Under the pieces are notes generated by a model. That model worked only from the letters and a program-made list of their open reading frames with translations. It did no database searches and was not told the origin of the DNA. The position numbers and the translations under genes are program-made. From JAJXWB01 sp965246795 (GTDB lineage Bacteria > Pseudomonadota > Alphaproteobacteria > Rhizobiales > Beijerinckiaceae), in the NCBI GenBank assembly GCA_965246795.1, contig CBDFFN010000010.1, forward strand, positions 124,001-188,000: a stretch of DNA of 64,000 nucleotides. The letters run 5' to 3'. Shown piece after piece: positions 52,123-61,729 of this stretch. Each line of letters begins with the position of its first letter. Position 1 is the first letter of the stretch.

Positions 52123-52869
52123 ATGAAGATGCGCTTTCCGCAACATCTCCGCAAGATCGCGTGCTTCGTTGCGTTATTCGCGACACCTGCTGCCTCGGCC
52201 GCAACTTGCGATGCGGTGAAAGAGGCCGGCGTTGTTGTCTGCACTTTCGAGCCGGCCAAGGCCGATTTGCGGCTGTTCTGGCGCGACCCGGAGGGCGTTG
52301 CTTACAGCGGCTTCGACCGGCTGGCCCGCAATGTCGAGACGAAGGGCGAGCGGCTGGTCTTTGCGATGAATGCCGGCATGTACCAGCCAGACCTCGCGCC
52401 GGTCGGTCTCTACGTCGAGGAGGGCCGGCAGGGCCATCCCGTGAACCTGCAGGCCGGCTCTGGCAATTTCGGCTTGCGCCCAAACGGTGTTTTCTGGATC
52501 GACGGCAACCGCGCTGGCGTCACGGAGACGACTCGCTTCCTGCAGTCCGGGATGAAGCCGAGATTCGCCACGCAGTCCGGCCCGATGTTGGTTATCGGCG
52601 GGCGTATCCATCCGAAAATCAATCCGGAGGGAACATCCGAGAAGGTGCGCAACGGCGTCGGCCTCTGCGAGGACGGCCGGGTGCGCTTCATGATCTCCGA
52701 CAAGCCCGTGACCTTCCACCGCTTTGCAACGATGTTCCGCGATGGGCTGCGCTGCCCTGACGCGTTGTTTCTCGATGGATCGATTTCCGCGCTCTACGCG
52801 CCGAATCTCGGCCGCAACGACGGATGGCGGCCGATGGGGCCGATCGTCGGGGCAGTGGAGAAGAAGTGA
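52123..52869 (+). CDS. Exported DUF2233 / phosphodiester glycosidase-like protein
   Basis: 248 residues with a signal peptide (about 1-25, cleaved at ASA-AT). The rest is a DUF2233/NAGPA domain with FAMNAGMYQPDLAPVGL, NFGLRPNGVFW, ATQSGPMLV and ALFLDGSISALY. Homologues include human NAGPA and bacterial phage-defence or wall-linked glycosidases; function here unknown. The start codon lies only 24 nt from the divergent ribBX start. Confidence 0.85.
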   Translation: MKMRFPQHLRKIACFVALFATPAASAATCDAVKEAGVVVCTFEPAKADLRLFWRDPEGVAYSGFDRLARNVETKGERLVFAMNAGMYQPDLAPVGLYVEEGRQGHPVNLQAGSGNFGLRPNGVFWIDGNRAGVTETTRFLQSGMKPRFATQSGPMLVIGGRIHPKINPEGTSEKVRNGVGLCEDGRVRFMISDKPVTFHRFATMFRDGLRCPDALFLDGSISALYAPNLGRNDGWRPMGPIVGAVEKK

Positions 52870-52992
52870 CCGCGTCAGCTGTGACGGCGGCAAGCGACAG
52901 TTGAATCGGATGCTGGCGACTTGTTCCAGTACGAAGCTGCGGACGAAGACTTTGAGGTCGTCGAGGCACACGCTCTTCGCGTCGGCGAATAG

Positions 52993-54258
52993 CTACCCCA
53001 ACGCCCGCGCGCCGATATCGCGCCGACAGAATCCGTCCACAAAGTCGATCGCGTCGACGCCAGCGTAGGCGCGCTCGCGCGCTTGGCGCAACGTCGTGCC
53101 AGTGCCGGTGACATTCAGGACGCGGCCGCCGCTCGCTACCAACTTGCCTTCGGCCAAACGCGTGCCGGCCTGCGTGACTGTGACGCCGTCGATCGCGTCG
53201 GCGCGTGCAATGTCGTCGATAGCACCGCCAGCCATCGGCGTAGCCGGATAGCCTTTCGCCGCCACCACAACCGTCAACGCATTCAGCGGCTTCAGCGGAA
53301 TGCTTTTCACCGATAGCGCGCCCGTCGCGCACTGGTGCAGCAGCGGCAGCAGATCGACATCGAGACGCGGCAGAACGACCTGTGTCTCGGGATCTCCAAG
53401 CCGCGCGTTGAACTCGATAAGTTTCGGCCCCTGCGGTCCGATCATCAGCCCGACGAACAATGTGCCGATGAAGGGCATGCCGTCGGCGCGCATCGCGGCG
53501 AGCGTCGGCATGACGATCCGCGCCATGACGTCCGCCTCAATCTCCGACGTCACGATGGGCGCGGGCGAATAGGCGCCCATGCCGCCGGTGTTAGGGCCTG
53601 TGTCGCCCTCGCCGACGCGCTTGTGATCCTGCGCCGAGCCCAGTGCGACGGCACGCTCGCCGTCGCACAGCGCGAAGAATGACGCCTCCTCGCCGACGAG
53701 ACATTCCTCGATGACGACGCGCGCGCCGGCGGTGCCGAACGCGCCGCCGAAACACGCGTCGACCGCAGCGCGCGCTTCGCCAAGCGTCGTCGCGACGACG
53801 ACGCCCTTCCCTGCCGCGAGCCCATCCGCTTTCACGACGATGGGCGCACCGACACGACCGAGATAGGCGTGGGCGGACGTGGCATCCGTGAACGTGCCAT
53901 AGGCGGCGGTCGGAATGCTCGCGCGATCGCAGAGCGCTTTCGTGAAAGCCTTCGAGCCTTCGAGTTGTGCGGCGGCGGCATCGGGCCCGAAACAGGCGAC
54001 GCCTGCGGCGCGAAGACTGTCTCCGAGCCCGGCGACCAGCGGCATCTCCGGACCGACGACGACAAGATCGATCCGCATCAACCGGCAGAAGGCAACCACC
54101 GCCGCGTGGTCTACCACGTCGAGCACGACGAGCTCGGCAAGCGCAGCGACGCCCGGGTTGCCGGGTGCGGCAAATAGCTTCGTCAGGTCAGAACTCTTGG
54201 CCAGCGCGATCGCCAGCGCATGCTCGCGGCCGCCTGATCCGATGAGAAGGACATTCAT
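52993..54258 (-). CDS. purD: Phosphoribosylamine--glycine ligase
   Basis: 421-residue ATP-grasp enzyme. N-terminal MNVLLIGSGGREHALA, ATP-grasp core with ADGLAAGKGVVVA, DHKRVGEGDTGPNTGGMGAYSPAP, and FNARLGDPETQVVLPRL. It makes GAR in purine synthesis. The C-terminal domain with VTGTGTTLRQARERAYAGV is complete. Divergent from the pump genes. Confidence 0.97.
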   Translation of the reverse strand: MNVLLIGSGGREHALAIALAKSSDLTKLFAAPGNPGVAALAELVVLDVVDHAAVVAFCRLMRIDLVVVGPEMPLVAGLGDSLRAAGVACFGPDAAAAQLEGSKAFTKALCDRASIPTAAYGTFTDATSAHAYLGRVGAPIVVKADGLAAGKGVVVATTLGEARAAVDACFGGAFGTAGARVVIEECLVGEEASFFALCDGERAVALGSAQDHKRVGEGDTGPNTGGMGAYSPAPIVTSEIEADVMARIVMPTLAAMRADGMPFIGTLFVGLMIGPQGPKLIEFNARLGDPETQVVLPRLDVDLLPLLHQCATGALSVKSIPLKPLNALTVVVAAKGYPATPMAGGAIDDIARADAIDGVTVTQAGTRLAEGKLVASGGRVLNVTGTGTTLRQARERAYAGVDAIDFVDGFCRRDIGARALG

Positions 54259-54409
54259 TTCGCTGCGATTTTCCGATGCCGGCCAATTTCATCACGGCTT
54301 AGATGCCGCCGCATTTTTCGGCAACGGTCGCGGTTGCGCTGCGGAACCGTTGCTTACGCTTGCTGATTTAAACCCAAGGCGCCCCGGTGCGCTGCAAGGC
54401 ACTTTCCCA

Positions 54410-55666
54410 ATGGATCAGATGGTTTCGGCCGGCCCGCGTCGGCGTTCGCCCAATGGCTCGCTGGACGCAGACTACGACGAGGCTGGCACGCGCGATACAC
54501 TCGATGTTCGCTCGCGCCCGGCAGCGCGCAAACCGAATACGGAAGCGCCTGCGGCAGACGACGGGAAACCTGGCGATAAAGCCGATGATATGAAATCCGA
54601 TGCGGACGACCACGGCGGCGGCGACAAGCCGAAAGGCCGCTTCCATTTTTTCCGCGAGCATCCGTTTCTCACGGTCGGCGGCGCCGTTCTACTTGTCGCG
54701 GCAATCATTGGCGGCACGCTCTGGTATGTCGAGGCGCGGCATTTCGAGAGCACGGACGACGCTTTCGTCGATGCGCGCCAGTTTTCGGTCGCGCCTCGCG
54801 TGTCCGGGCCCATTACCGAAGTGCATGTGTCCGACAACAAGGTCGTGAAGGAGGGCGATCTCCTTTTCCAGATCGACCCGCGCGACTACGAGATCCGGGT
54901 CGCGCAGCAGGCAGCAGCGCTTGAACAAGCCGAAGCGCAAATCGGCAATATCGACGCGCAAATCGAAAGCCAGAAAGCGCAAGTCGAAGTCGCGGATGCA
55001 CAGCTGCAGCAAGCGAATGCCGCACTGACTTTTGCGCAGCAAGAAGAAGCACGCGCAATGGAGCTCGTTCAACGCGGTGCCGGAACACTCCAGACGGAGC
55101 AGCAGCGTCGTTCCAGCCTGACGCAAGCACAGGCCGATCTTTCGCGCGCCAAGGCCAATCTCACGGCAGCGCAGAGACAGGTCGCATCGTTGCGCGCGCA
55201 ACGGCGCAGCGCGGAAGCCAATCGCGATGCCTCCGCCGCGCAGCTCGATCAGGCGAAGCTCAATCTATCCTACACGCAGGTTCGCGCGGCGCAGCCGGGT
55301 ACAATCGCCCGCCTCACCGGCGCGGTCGGGCAATATGTGCAGGCCGGACAAGCCGTGACGATGTATGTGCCGAACCGTCTGTGGGTGACAGCCAACTTCA
55401 AGGAAACGCAAATTACCGACATGCGACCGGGGCAGCCCGTTTCGTTGCGGGTCGATGCGTATCCTGGCCGCAAGATCGATGGCCGGATCGAGTCGATCCA
55501 ACCGGGCTCCGGTACCGCATTTTCGTTGCTCCCGGCCGAGAACGCGACCGGCAATTACGTGAAGGTCGTACAGCGCGTGCCGGTGAAGATCGTCTTCGAG
55601 AACCTGCCGAAGGACGTCACGATGGGGCCAGGCATGTCGGTCGTGCCGCGCGTTCGCGTGCGCTGA
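54410..55666 (+). CDS. HlyD/EmrA-like membrane fusion protein
   Basis: 418 residues from the ATG at 54410. An unstructured, charged N-terminus (1-80) precedes one transmembrane helix (about 88-106). The periplasmic part has a lipoyl-like half (VAPRVSGPITEVHVSDNKVVKEGD), a long coiled coil rich in Gln/Ala (about 160-280) and a beta-barrel (YTQVRAAQPGTIARL, LWVTANFKETQ). It links the MFS pump to an outer-membrane channel. The pump gene is 10 nt downstream. Confidence 0.92.
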   Translation: MDQMVSAGPRRRSPNGSLDADYDEAGTRDTLDVRSRPAARKPNTEAPAADDGKPGDKADDMKSDADDHGGGDKPKGRFHFFREHPFLTVGGAVLLVAAIIGGTLWYVEARHFESTDDAFVDARQFSVAPRVSGPITEVHVSDNKVVKEGDLLFQIDPRDYEIRVAQQAAALEQAEAQIGNIDAQIESQKAQVEVADAQLQQANAALTFAQQEEARAMELVQRGAGTLQTEQQRRSSLTQAQADLSRAKANLTAAQRQVASLRAQRRSAEANRDASAAQLDQAKLNLSYTQVRAAQPGTIARLTGAVGQYVQAGQAVTMYVPNRLWVTANFKETQITDMRPGQPVSLRVDAYPGRKIDGRIESIQPGSGTAFSLLPAENATGNYVKVVQRVPVKIVFENLPKDVTMGPGMSVVPRVRVR

Positions 55667-55676
55667 GAATCGAGTC

Positions 55677-57260
55677 GTGAGCGCCAAGGTCGACACAGCG
55701 CCGGGCGGACACAGCCCGTGGCTCGTCGCGATCGTCGTCTCGATCGCGACTTTCATGGAGGTGCTCGACACGACGATCGCCAACGTTGCGCTGCGCTACA
55801 TCGCTGGCGGGCTCGCGGTCGGCCCTGACGAATCTGCGTGGGTCGTGACGACATACCTCGTCGCGAACGCGATCTCTCTATGCGCTTCAGGTTGGGCCGC
55901 AAGTTATTTTGGCCGCAAGCGCTTTTACATGGCGTGCCTGATCACCTTCACGGTGGCGTCGGTCCTGTGTGGCTTCGCGACCAGCCTTGACCAGCTTCTG
56001 ATCTTCCGCGTCATTCAGGGCCTCGGCGGCGGCGGCATGGCGCCGGTCTCGCAATCGATCCTCACGGATTCCTTTCCGCCGCAGAAGCGCGGGCAAGCCT
56101 TTGCGCTTTACGGCGTCGCCGTCGTTGTTGCGCCGGTCGTCGGCCCGACGCTTGGTGGCTGGATCACCGACAATTACTCATGGCATTGGTGCTTCCTCAT
56201 CAACGCGCCGGTCGGCCTATTGGCGCTGCTGCTTGTGAAGATGTTTGTCGAGGACAGCGCCGCGGCGAAGAAGAAGCGCGCGGAAGTCAGTCGCAAAGCG
56301 AACTTCGACATCGTCGGCTTCCTGCTAATCGCGACGGCGCTCGGCGCTCTCGAAATGGTCCTCGATCGCGGCCAGATCTACGACTGGTTCGGCTCGACCT
56401 TCATCATCACCTTCGCGGCCATTTCGGCGCTGTCGTTCGCGCTATTCATACCGTGGGCGCTCTTGCGCAAGGACCCAATTCTCGATCTGCGCATGGTGCT
56501 GACGCGACAATTTGGCATGTGTTTTATCGTCATGCTCTTCACCGGCGCGATCCTTATCGCGACGACGCAATTTCTGCCCGAACTGACGCAAACCTATTTC
56601 GGTTACAACGCGACACTCGCAGGACTGGTGCTCGCGCCCGGCGGCCTGATGACGATGTTCATGATGTTCGTCATCGGGCGCGTAAGCGGCCTCGTGCAGC
56701 CGAAATATCTCATCGCCGCGGGCGCCATCGCAATCGCTGGCGGTATGTATTACCTGACGAACCTTTACGCCGACTCGAGTTTCTCGTTCTTCGCGTGGTC
56801 GCGCATCTTCATCGGCCTCGGCTTGCCACTGATCTTCATTTCGATCACGTCGGCGTCTTATGACGGGCTAAAGCCCGAGCAGACCGATCAAGCCTCGGCG
56901 CTCATCAACATGGCGCGCAATCTCGGCGGCTCGATGGGCGTCTCGCTTGCGCAGACCGTGCTGGCGCAGCGGATGCAATTCCATCAGACGCGCATTGTCG
57001 AGCACATCTACGAATCAAACCCGCACTACCAGTCGATGCTGACCAACCTGCAGTCGTTCTTCGCCGAGCGTGGCGCAACAACGGTCGACGCGTCGCAACA
57101 GGCGATCCGCGCCGTCGGGCAGATCGTGGCGCAACAATCGGGGTTGCTCGCTTACATTGATGTCTTTGTCGTGCTCGGCTTTCTCTCGCTCGGCGCCGTA
57201 CCGCTCGCTTTGCTTCTGCGGTCGGTCAAGCTCGGCGGCAAGCCGGCGGCGGCGCATTAG
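55677..57260 (+). CDS. DHA2 family MFS multidrug transporter (EmrB-like)
   Basis: 527 residues, GTG start; 14 transmembrane helices. TFMEVLDTTIANVALRYIAG matches DHA2 motif D1, ASYFGRKR matches motif A, and VGPTLGGWI matches motif C. Proton-driven drug export in a tripartite EmrAB-TolC type pump with the upstream gene. A second DHA2 gene without a fusion protein lies at 61730-63265. Confidence 0.93.
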   Translation: MSAKVDTAPGGHSPWLVAIVVSIATFMEVLDTTIANVALRYIAGGLAVGPDESAWVVTTYLVANAISLCASGWAASYFGRKRFYMACLITFTVASVLCGFATSLDQLLIFRVIQGLGGGGMAPVSQSILTDSFPPQKRGQAFALYGVAVVVAPVVGPTLGGWITDNYSWHWCFLINAPVGLLALLLVKMFVEDSAAAKKKRAEVSRKANFDIVGFLLIATALGALEMVLDRGQIYDWFGSTFIITFAAISALSFALFIPWALLRKDPILDLRMVLTRQFGMCFIVMLFTGAILIATTQFLPELTQTYFGYNATLAGLVLAPGGLMTMFMMFVIGRVSGLVQPKYLIAAGAIAIAGGMYYLTNLYADSSFSFFAWSRIFIGLGLPLIFISITSASYDGLKPEQTDQASALINMARNLGGSMGVSLAQTVLAQRMQFHQTRIVEHIYESNPHYQSMLTNLQSFFAERGATTVDASQQAIRAVGQIVAQQSGLLAYIDVFVVLGFLSLGAVPLALLLRSVKLGGKPAAAH

Positions 57261-57275
57261 ACTTGCCGCAGACCT

Positions 57276-57348
57276 GAATGCCCGCAAAAGCGGGCATTCA
57301 GAGGAAAATCATTTCTCTCGCATGGATCCCCGCTTTCGCGGGGATAAC
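57276..57348. repeat. Double-hairpin palindromic element between convergent genes
   Basis: Hairpin 1 (57276-57299) has the perfect 10-bp stem GAATGCCCGC/GCGGGCATTC with AAAA loop. Hairpin 2 (57325-57346) has stem ATCCCCGC/GCGGGGAT with TTTC loop, followed by AACA. The layout is that of the GTCATGCCCGC family. It can also end transcripts from both sides. Confidence 0.85.
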
Positions 57349-57370
57349 ACGTCCTACGTAGCGACTGACC

Positions 57371-58870
57371 TCAATTCATCAGCGGCATGACAAAACTGGC
57401 GCCGTCCTTGATGCCGGTCGGCCAGCGCGCGGTGACGGTCTTTGTCTTCGTGTAAAAACGTACCGCATCCGGCCCGTGCTGGTTGAGGTCGCCAAAGCCC
57501 GACCGCTTCCACCCTCCGAACGTGTAGTAGGCGAGCGGCACCGGGATCGGCACGTTGATGCCGACCATGCCGATCTCGCATTTCGATGCGAAGTCGCGCG
57601 CTGTGTCACCGTCGCGCGTAAAAATCGCAACGCCGTTGCCGTATTCGTGGTCGTTCACAAGTTGCAACACCTCCTCGTAGGCGTTGGCACGCACGACCGA
57701 AAGGACGGGACCAAAAATCTCTTCCTTGTAGATGCGCATGTCCTTCGTCACGTTGTCGAAGAGACAGCCGCCCAGATAATAACCGTTCTCGTAACCCTGC
57801 ATCTTGAAGCCGCGTCCGTCGACTGCGAGCTTCGCGCCTTCCTTGATCCCGATGTCGATGTAATCCTTCACGCGATCGAGCGCCTGCTGCGTCACGAGCG
57901 GGCCGTAGTCGGCGGAGGAATCGGTGGATGGACCGATCTTCAGCGACTCCACGCGAGGGATGAGTTTTGCCATCAACGCGTCGGCTGTCTTTTGTCCGAC
58001 CGGCACAGCGACGGAGATGGCCATGCAGCGTTCGCCCGCTGAGCCATAACCCGCACCGATCAACGCATCGACGGTCTGGTCGAGGTCGGCATCGGGCATG
58101 ATCACCATATGGTTCTTGGCGCCACCGAAACATTGCGCGCGCTTACCGTTCGCGCTGGCCCGGGAATAAATATACTCGGCAATCGGAGTCGAGCCGACGA
58201 AGCCAATCGCCTTGATGTCGGGATCGTCGAGAATCGCATCGACGGCTTCCTTGTCGCCATTGACGACATTGAGGATGCCCGCGGGCAGGCCTGCTTCCAG
58301 CATCAGTTCTGCAAGCCGCAGCGGCACACCGGGATCGCGCTCGGACGGCTTGAGGATAAAGGCATTGCCACAAGCGATGGCCGGCGCGAACTTCCACATC
58401 GGGATCATAGCGGGGAAGTTGAACGGCGTGATGCCGGCGACGACACCGAGCGGCTGGCGCATCGAATAGATGTCGATGCCCGGCCCGGCATTGTCGGTGA
58501 ACTCACCTTTGAGAAGATGCGGGATGCCGCAGGCGAATTCCGCGACTTCGACGCCGCGCTGGATGTCGCCCTTTGCGTCGAGCACCGTCTTGCCGTGTTC
58601 GCGCGCCAGCAGTTCGGCTAAGGAATTGTTGTCGCGCGCGACGAGATCGACGAATCTCATCAGCACGCGCGCACGGCGCTGCGGGTTGGTTGCGGCCCAG
58701 CCGCGCTGCGCTTCCTTGGCGTTCTCGACCGCGGCGCGGACCTCCGCTTTCGACGCGAGCGGCACTTTCGAGATCACCTCTCCCGTCATCGGCTGGAAGC
58801 CGTCGGTGAAGCGACCGGACGTGCCCTTCACATGCTTGCCGCCGATGAAATGGGTGAGTTCCGCCGCCAT
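57371..58870 (-). CDS. mmsA: CoA-acylating methylmalonate-semialdehyde dehydrogenase
   Basis: 499 residues of the ALDH superfamily. The catalytic Cys282 is in GSAGERCMAIS, and FGGAKNHMVIMPDAD is typical of MmsA. N-terminal HFIGGKHVKG and C-terminal GWKRSGFGD are family motifs. It oxidises methylmalonate semialdehyde to propionyl-CoA in valine/inositol catabolism. Divergent from the AtuA-family gene. Confidence 0.94.
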   Translation of the reverse strand: MAAELTHFIGGKHVKGTSGRFTDGFQPMTGEVISKVPLASKAEVRAAVENAKEAQRGWAATNPQRRARVLMRFVDLVARDNNSLAELLAREHGKTVLDAKGDIQRGVEVAEFACGIPHLLKGEFTDNAGPGIDIYSMRQPLGVVAGITPFNFPAMIPMWKFAPAIACGNAFILKPSERDPGVPLRLAELMLEAGLPAGILNVVNGDKEAVDAILDDPDIKAIGFVGSTPIAEYIYSRASANGKRAQCFGGAKNHMVIMPDADLDQTVDALIGAGYGSAGERCMAISVAVPVGQKTADALMAKLIPRVESLKIGPSTDSSADYGPLVTQQALDRVKDYIDIGIKEGAKLAVDGRGFKMQGYENGYYLGGCLFDNVTKDMRIYKEEIFGPVLSVVRANAYEEVLQLVNDHEYGNGVAIFTRDGDTARDFASKCEIGMVGINVPIPVPLAYYTFGGWKRSGFGDLNQHGPDAVRFYTKTKTVTARWPTGIKDGASFVMPLMN

Positions 58871-59016
58871 GATCGTCTCCTCGCGTGTTCAATGCCGATG
58901 TCTTGGCGCCTGTCTTCGTGCGAAGCCGCGCAGGGGTCAAGGCAGGCGCGATGGACGGCGTTTCAAATCGCGCGGACGGGGTCTAACGTCGCCGCAAAAC
59001 CATTCGGGAGAGCGCG

Positions 59017-60852
59017 GTGACAGGGGCTGACGGCACGAAGACGATCCGCATCGGCGGCGCATCCGGCTATTGGGGCGACACGTCCGACGCGCCGCGCCAA
59101 CTCGTCGAGCAGGGCGATCTCGACTATCTCGTCTTCGACTACCTCGCCGAAGTGACGATGGCGATCCTCGCGAAGCAGAAGAGCCGATCTGCAGAGGCAG
59201 GCTTTGCGACCGACTTCGTGACCGGTGTGATGAAACCACTGATCGGCACGATTGCGTCGAAGAAGATCAAGGTCGTCGCCAATGCCGGCGGCGTAAATCT
59301 CGAAGCGTGTCGTCGCTCATTGCAGGCGGTCTGCGACGAGGCCGGGGTGACACTGCGCATCGCGACCGTCGAGGGCGACAATCTTCTTCCGCGCGTCGAC
59401 GAACTACGCGCGCAAGGCATCACCGAAATGTTTTCGGGCGCACCCTTCCCCGAGAAAGTGATGAGCGCCAACGCCTATTTCGGCGCGTTTCCGATCGCTG
59501 CCGCCCTCGATGCCGGCGCCGATATCGTACTCACGGGCCGCTGCGTCGACAGCGCCGTGACGCTTGGCCCGTTGATCCATGAGTTTGGCTGGACTGCAGA
59601 CGATCTCGACCGGCTCGCGCAAGGAAGTCTCTGCGGCCATCTCCTCGAATGCGGTGCGCAGGCGACGGGCGGCAATTTCACCGACTGGCGCGATGTCGAA
59701 GCGGGCTGGGAGGATGTCGGCTTCCCCATCGCGGAATGTTTCGCCGACGGCAGTTTCGTTGTCACGAAGCCGGAGAAGACCGGCGGCGCAGTGACGCCGT
59801 TCACAGTCGGCGAGCAACTGCTCTACGAGATCGGCGATCCCGCCGCCTATCTGCTGCCGGATGTATCCTGCGACTTCACTGGCGTGACATTGGCACAAGA
59901 CGCGCCCGATCGCGTGCGCGTGCAGGGCGCGCGCGGAAGGCCGCCGACGAGCACGTACAAAGTCAGCGCGACTTACGCGGGCGGATTTCGCTCGATTGGC
60001 TCGACAGTGTTCGCCGGTTTCGATGCGCCGGAGAAAGCCCGACGCACCGGAGAAGCGATCATTGCGCGTTGCGAACGCATGCTACGCGCGAAAGGTTTCG
60101 ACGGCTACAAGGCAACATCCATCGACGTCATCGGCAACGACACGCTCTATGGCCATCGCAACGGCAAGGCTTGGCCGCAATTGCGCGAATGCGTTTTACG
60201 CGTCGCGGTGCAGCACGACAGGCCCGAAGCAACAGAATTGTTCGCGCGCGAATATGTCGGCACGGGACTGTCCATGTCGACCGGCCGCTGCGGGCTTGAA
60301 GGCGGCCGGCCGTCCGTGTCGCCCGTCGTGAAGCTGTTCTCTTTCTTGCTCGAGAAGAGTGTCGCGCCAGCGACGGTAAAACTCGACGGTGCGGATGTTC
60401 CTTTCGCGCCTCCGGCTTGTCATGCTCGTGAAAGCGGGCATCCAGATGTTGCTCTGGATTCTAGCGTGCGCGTGAATGACAGCTCCTACAAGTCGTCCGG
60501 CCGCGAGATCGAAGTTCCGCTCATCGCGGTCGCTGTCGCACGCTCCGGCGACAAGGGTGCCGACGCGAATATCGGCGTCATGGCGCGCGAGCCGAAGTTC
60601 TTGCCGGCGATTCGCGCGAGCCTGACCGAAAGTGCAGTGAAGAAATATTTCGCGCATTACGCGGACGGCGTGGTCGAGCGCTACGATCTGCCCGGCATGC
60701 ACGCGCTGAACTTCGTGCTGCGCGACGCGCTCGGCGGCGGCGGCACGTCGTCAGTGCGGCTCGACGTCCAGGCGAAGACCTATGCCCAATTGCTGCTATC
60801 GATCCCCGTGAAGATTCCGGAGGCGTGGAGCAACGAGGTGCGGGCGGCGTAA
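59017..60852 (+). CDS. AtuA / DUF1446 family protein with embedded palindromic repeat
   Basis: 611 residues, GTG start with GGGAGAG. The DUF1446 domain (about 5-455, RIGGASGYWGDTSDAPRQLVE, LTGRCVDSAVTLGPLIHEFGW) is joined to the AtuA-like C-terminal domain (about 500-605, EVPLIAVAVARSGDKGADANIGVMA). The segment between (about 467-489) translates a palindromic element in frame (CHARESGHPDV...). AtuA is linked to acyclic terpene (citronellol/geranyl) utilisation in Pseudomonas. Biochemical role unknown. Confidence 0.88.
   Translation: MTGADGTKTIRIGGASGYWGDTSDAPRQLVEQGDLDYLVFDYLAEVTMAILAKQKSRSAEAGFATDFVTGVMKPLIGTIASKKIKVVANAGGVNLEACRRSLQAVCDEAGVTLRIATVEGDNLLPRVDELRAQGITEMFSGAPFPEKVMSANAYFGAFPIAAALDAGADIVLTGRCVDSAVTLGPLIHEFGWTADDLDRLAQGSLCGHLLECGAQATGGNFTDWRDVEAGWEDVGFPIAECFADGSFVVTKPEKTGGAVTPFTVGEQLLYEIGDPAAYLLPDVSCDFTGVTLAQDAPDRVRVQGARGRPPTSTYKVSATYAGGFRSIGSTVFAGFDAPEKARRTGEAIIARCERMLRAKGFDGYKATSIDVIGNDTLYGHRNGKAWPQLRECVLRVAVQHDRPEATELFAREYVGTGLSMSTGRCGLEGGRPSVSPVVKLFSFLLEKSVAPATVKLDGADVPFAPPACHARESGHPDVALDSSVRVNDSSYKSSGREIEVPLIAVAVARSGDKGADANIGVMAREPKFLPAIRASLTESAVKKYFAHYADGVVERYDLPGMHALNFVLRDALGGGGTSSVRLDVQAKTYAQLLLSIPVKIPEAWSNEVRAA
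60418..60482 (+). repeat. In-frame GTCATGC-type palindromic element inside the AtuA-family gene
   Basis: Begins TGTCATGCTCGTGAAAGCGG with GGCATCCAGA, and ends TCTAGCGTGCGCGTGAATGAC, the layout of the element family seen at 14591 and 57276. Length 65 bp; it lies between two protein domains and leaves the reading frame intact. Confidence 0.8.
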
Positions 60853-60881
60853 GTGCAAAGTTACGGACCGAAGCGCTCCAT

Positions 60882-61715
60882 TCAATGCGCCATGATCACC
60901 GGTATTTCGGTATTCGCCAGAATCTCCTGCGTCGCGCCGCCAAAGATCATCTGGCGCAGGCGGCTCTGTGTGTAGCCGCCCTTCACGATAAGATCGGCGC
61001 CGAGCGAAGCTGCCTTTTCAAGAATGACCTTGCCGGCGTTCTTCGAGCCGGAATCGACTTCCACCACGTCGACGGGCAGGCCGTGCCGCTGCAACGCGCG
61101 CGCGAGCAGATTCGCTGGCGGACCCGGCGTCAGCGCGCCCGACACGGTCAGCACGACGATGCGCTCTGCCTTGCGCAGCAATGGCATCGCAAACGCGATC
61201 GTGCGCGCCGTCTCCGACGAACGATTCCATGAGATCACCGCGGTCTTGCCGATGCTGGCCGCGCCTTTTGGCGGCACGATCAGGATCGGCCGGCCGGAAT
61301 CGAACAGAACCGATTCCAGCGTCGCGCGTCGCGGATCGCCGCGGCCCGATCCCGGCCGCCCTACGACGATGAGATCGAACAACCGCGCATAGGCGCCGAT
61401 GCCGCTGTCGGTCGACATTTCGCCGCCAGCCCAGCCGTGCGATGGCCGCTCGGTCGCATCGCCAGCCGCGGAGACGTTTTCGCGCGTCATCGATGCATCG
61501 AAGAGTTTGCGGGCGCTTTCGACGAGCGAGCGGCGCGTTTTCTCGTCGAAAATCGAGCCCGCGATCGCGAAATCCGCAGCGATCAGGTCGCCGGTGTCCG
61601 GACCAAGTGCGATCCCCTCGATACGGCTGTCGAAATTTCGCGCGACCGTGCAGGCAGCACCTAGCACGTGCCCCATCGCATCGTGATCTTCCACCGGCAC
61701 AAGAATGTTCTTCAT
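60882..61715 (-). CDS. Universal stress protein (tandem Usp domains)
   Basis: 277 residues from the ATG at 61715 (GGGAGG). The N-terminal half (about 1-140) is a degenerate Usp fold; the C-terminal half has the ATP-binding GGYTQSRLRQMIFGGATQEIL with the G-x2-G-x9-G pattern. Typical of tandem rhizobial UspA-like proteins for starvation, acid or oxidative stress. Its start is 14 nt from the MFS gene's stop, so the two may be cotranscribed. Confidence 0.9.
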   Translation of the reverse strand: MKNILVPVEDHDAMGHVLGAACTVARNFDSRIEGIALGPDTGDLIAADFAIAGSIFDEKTRRSLVESARKLFDASMTRENVSAAGDATERPSHGWAGGEMSTDSGIGAYARLFDLIVVGRPGSGRGDPRRATLESVLFDSGRPILIVPPKGAASIGKTAVISWNRSSETARTIAFAMPLLRKAERIVVLTVSGALTPGPPANLLARALQRHGLPVDVVEVDSGSKNAGKVILEKAASLGADLIVKGGYTQSRLRQMIFGGATQEILANTEIPVIMAH

Positions 61716-61729
61716 TTTGGCCTCCCGCT

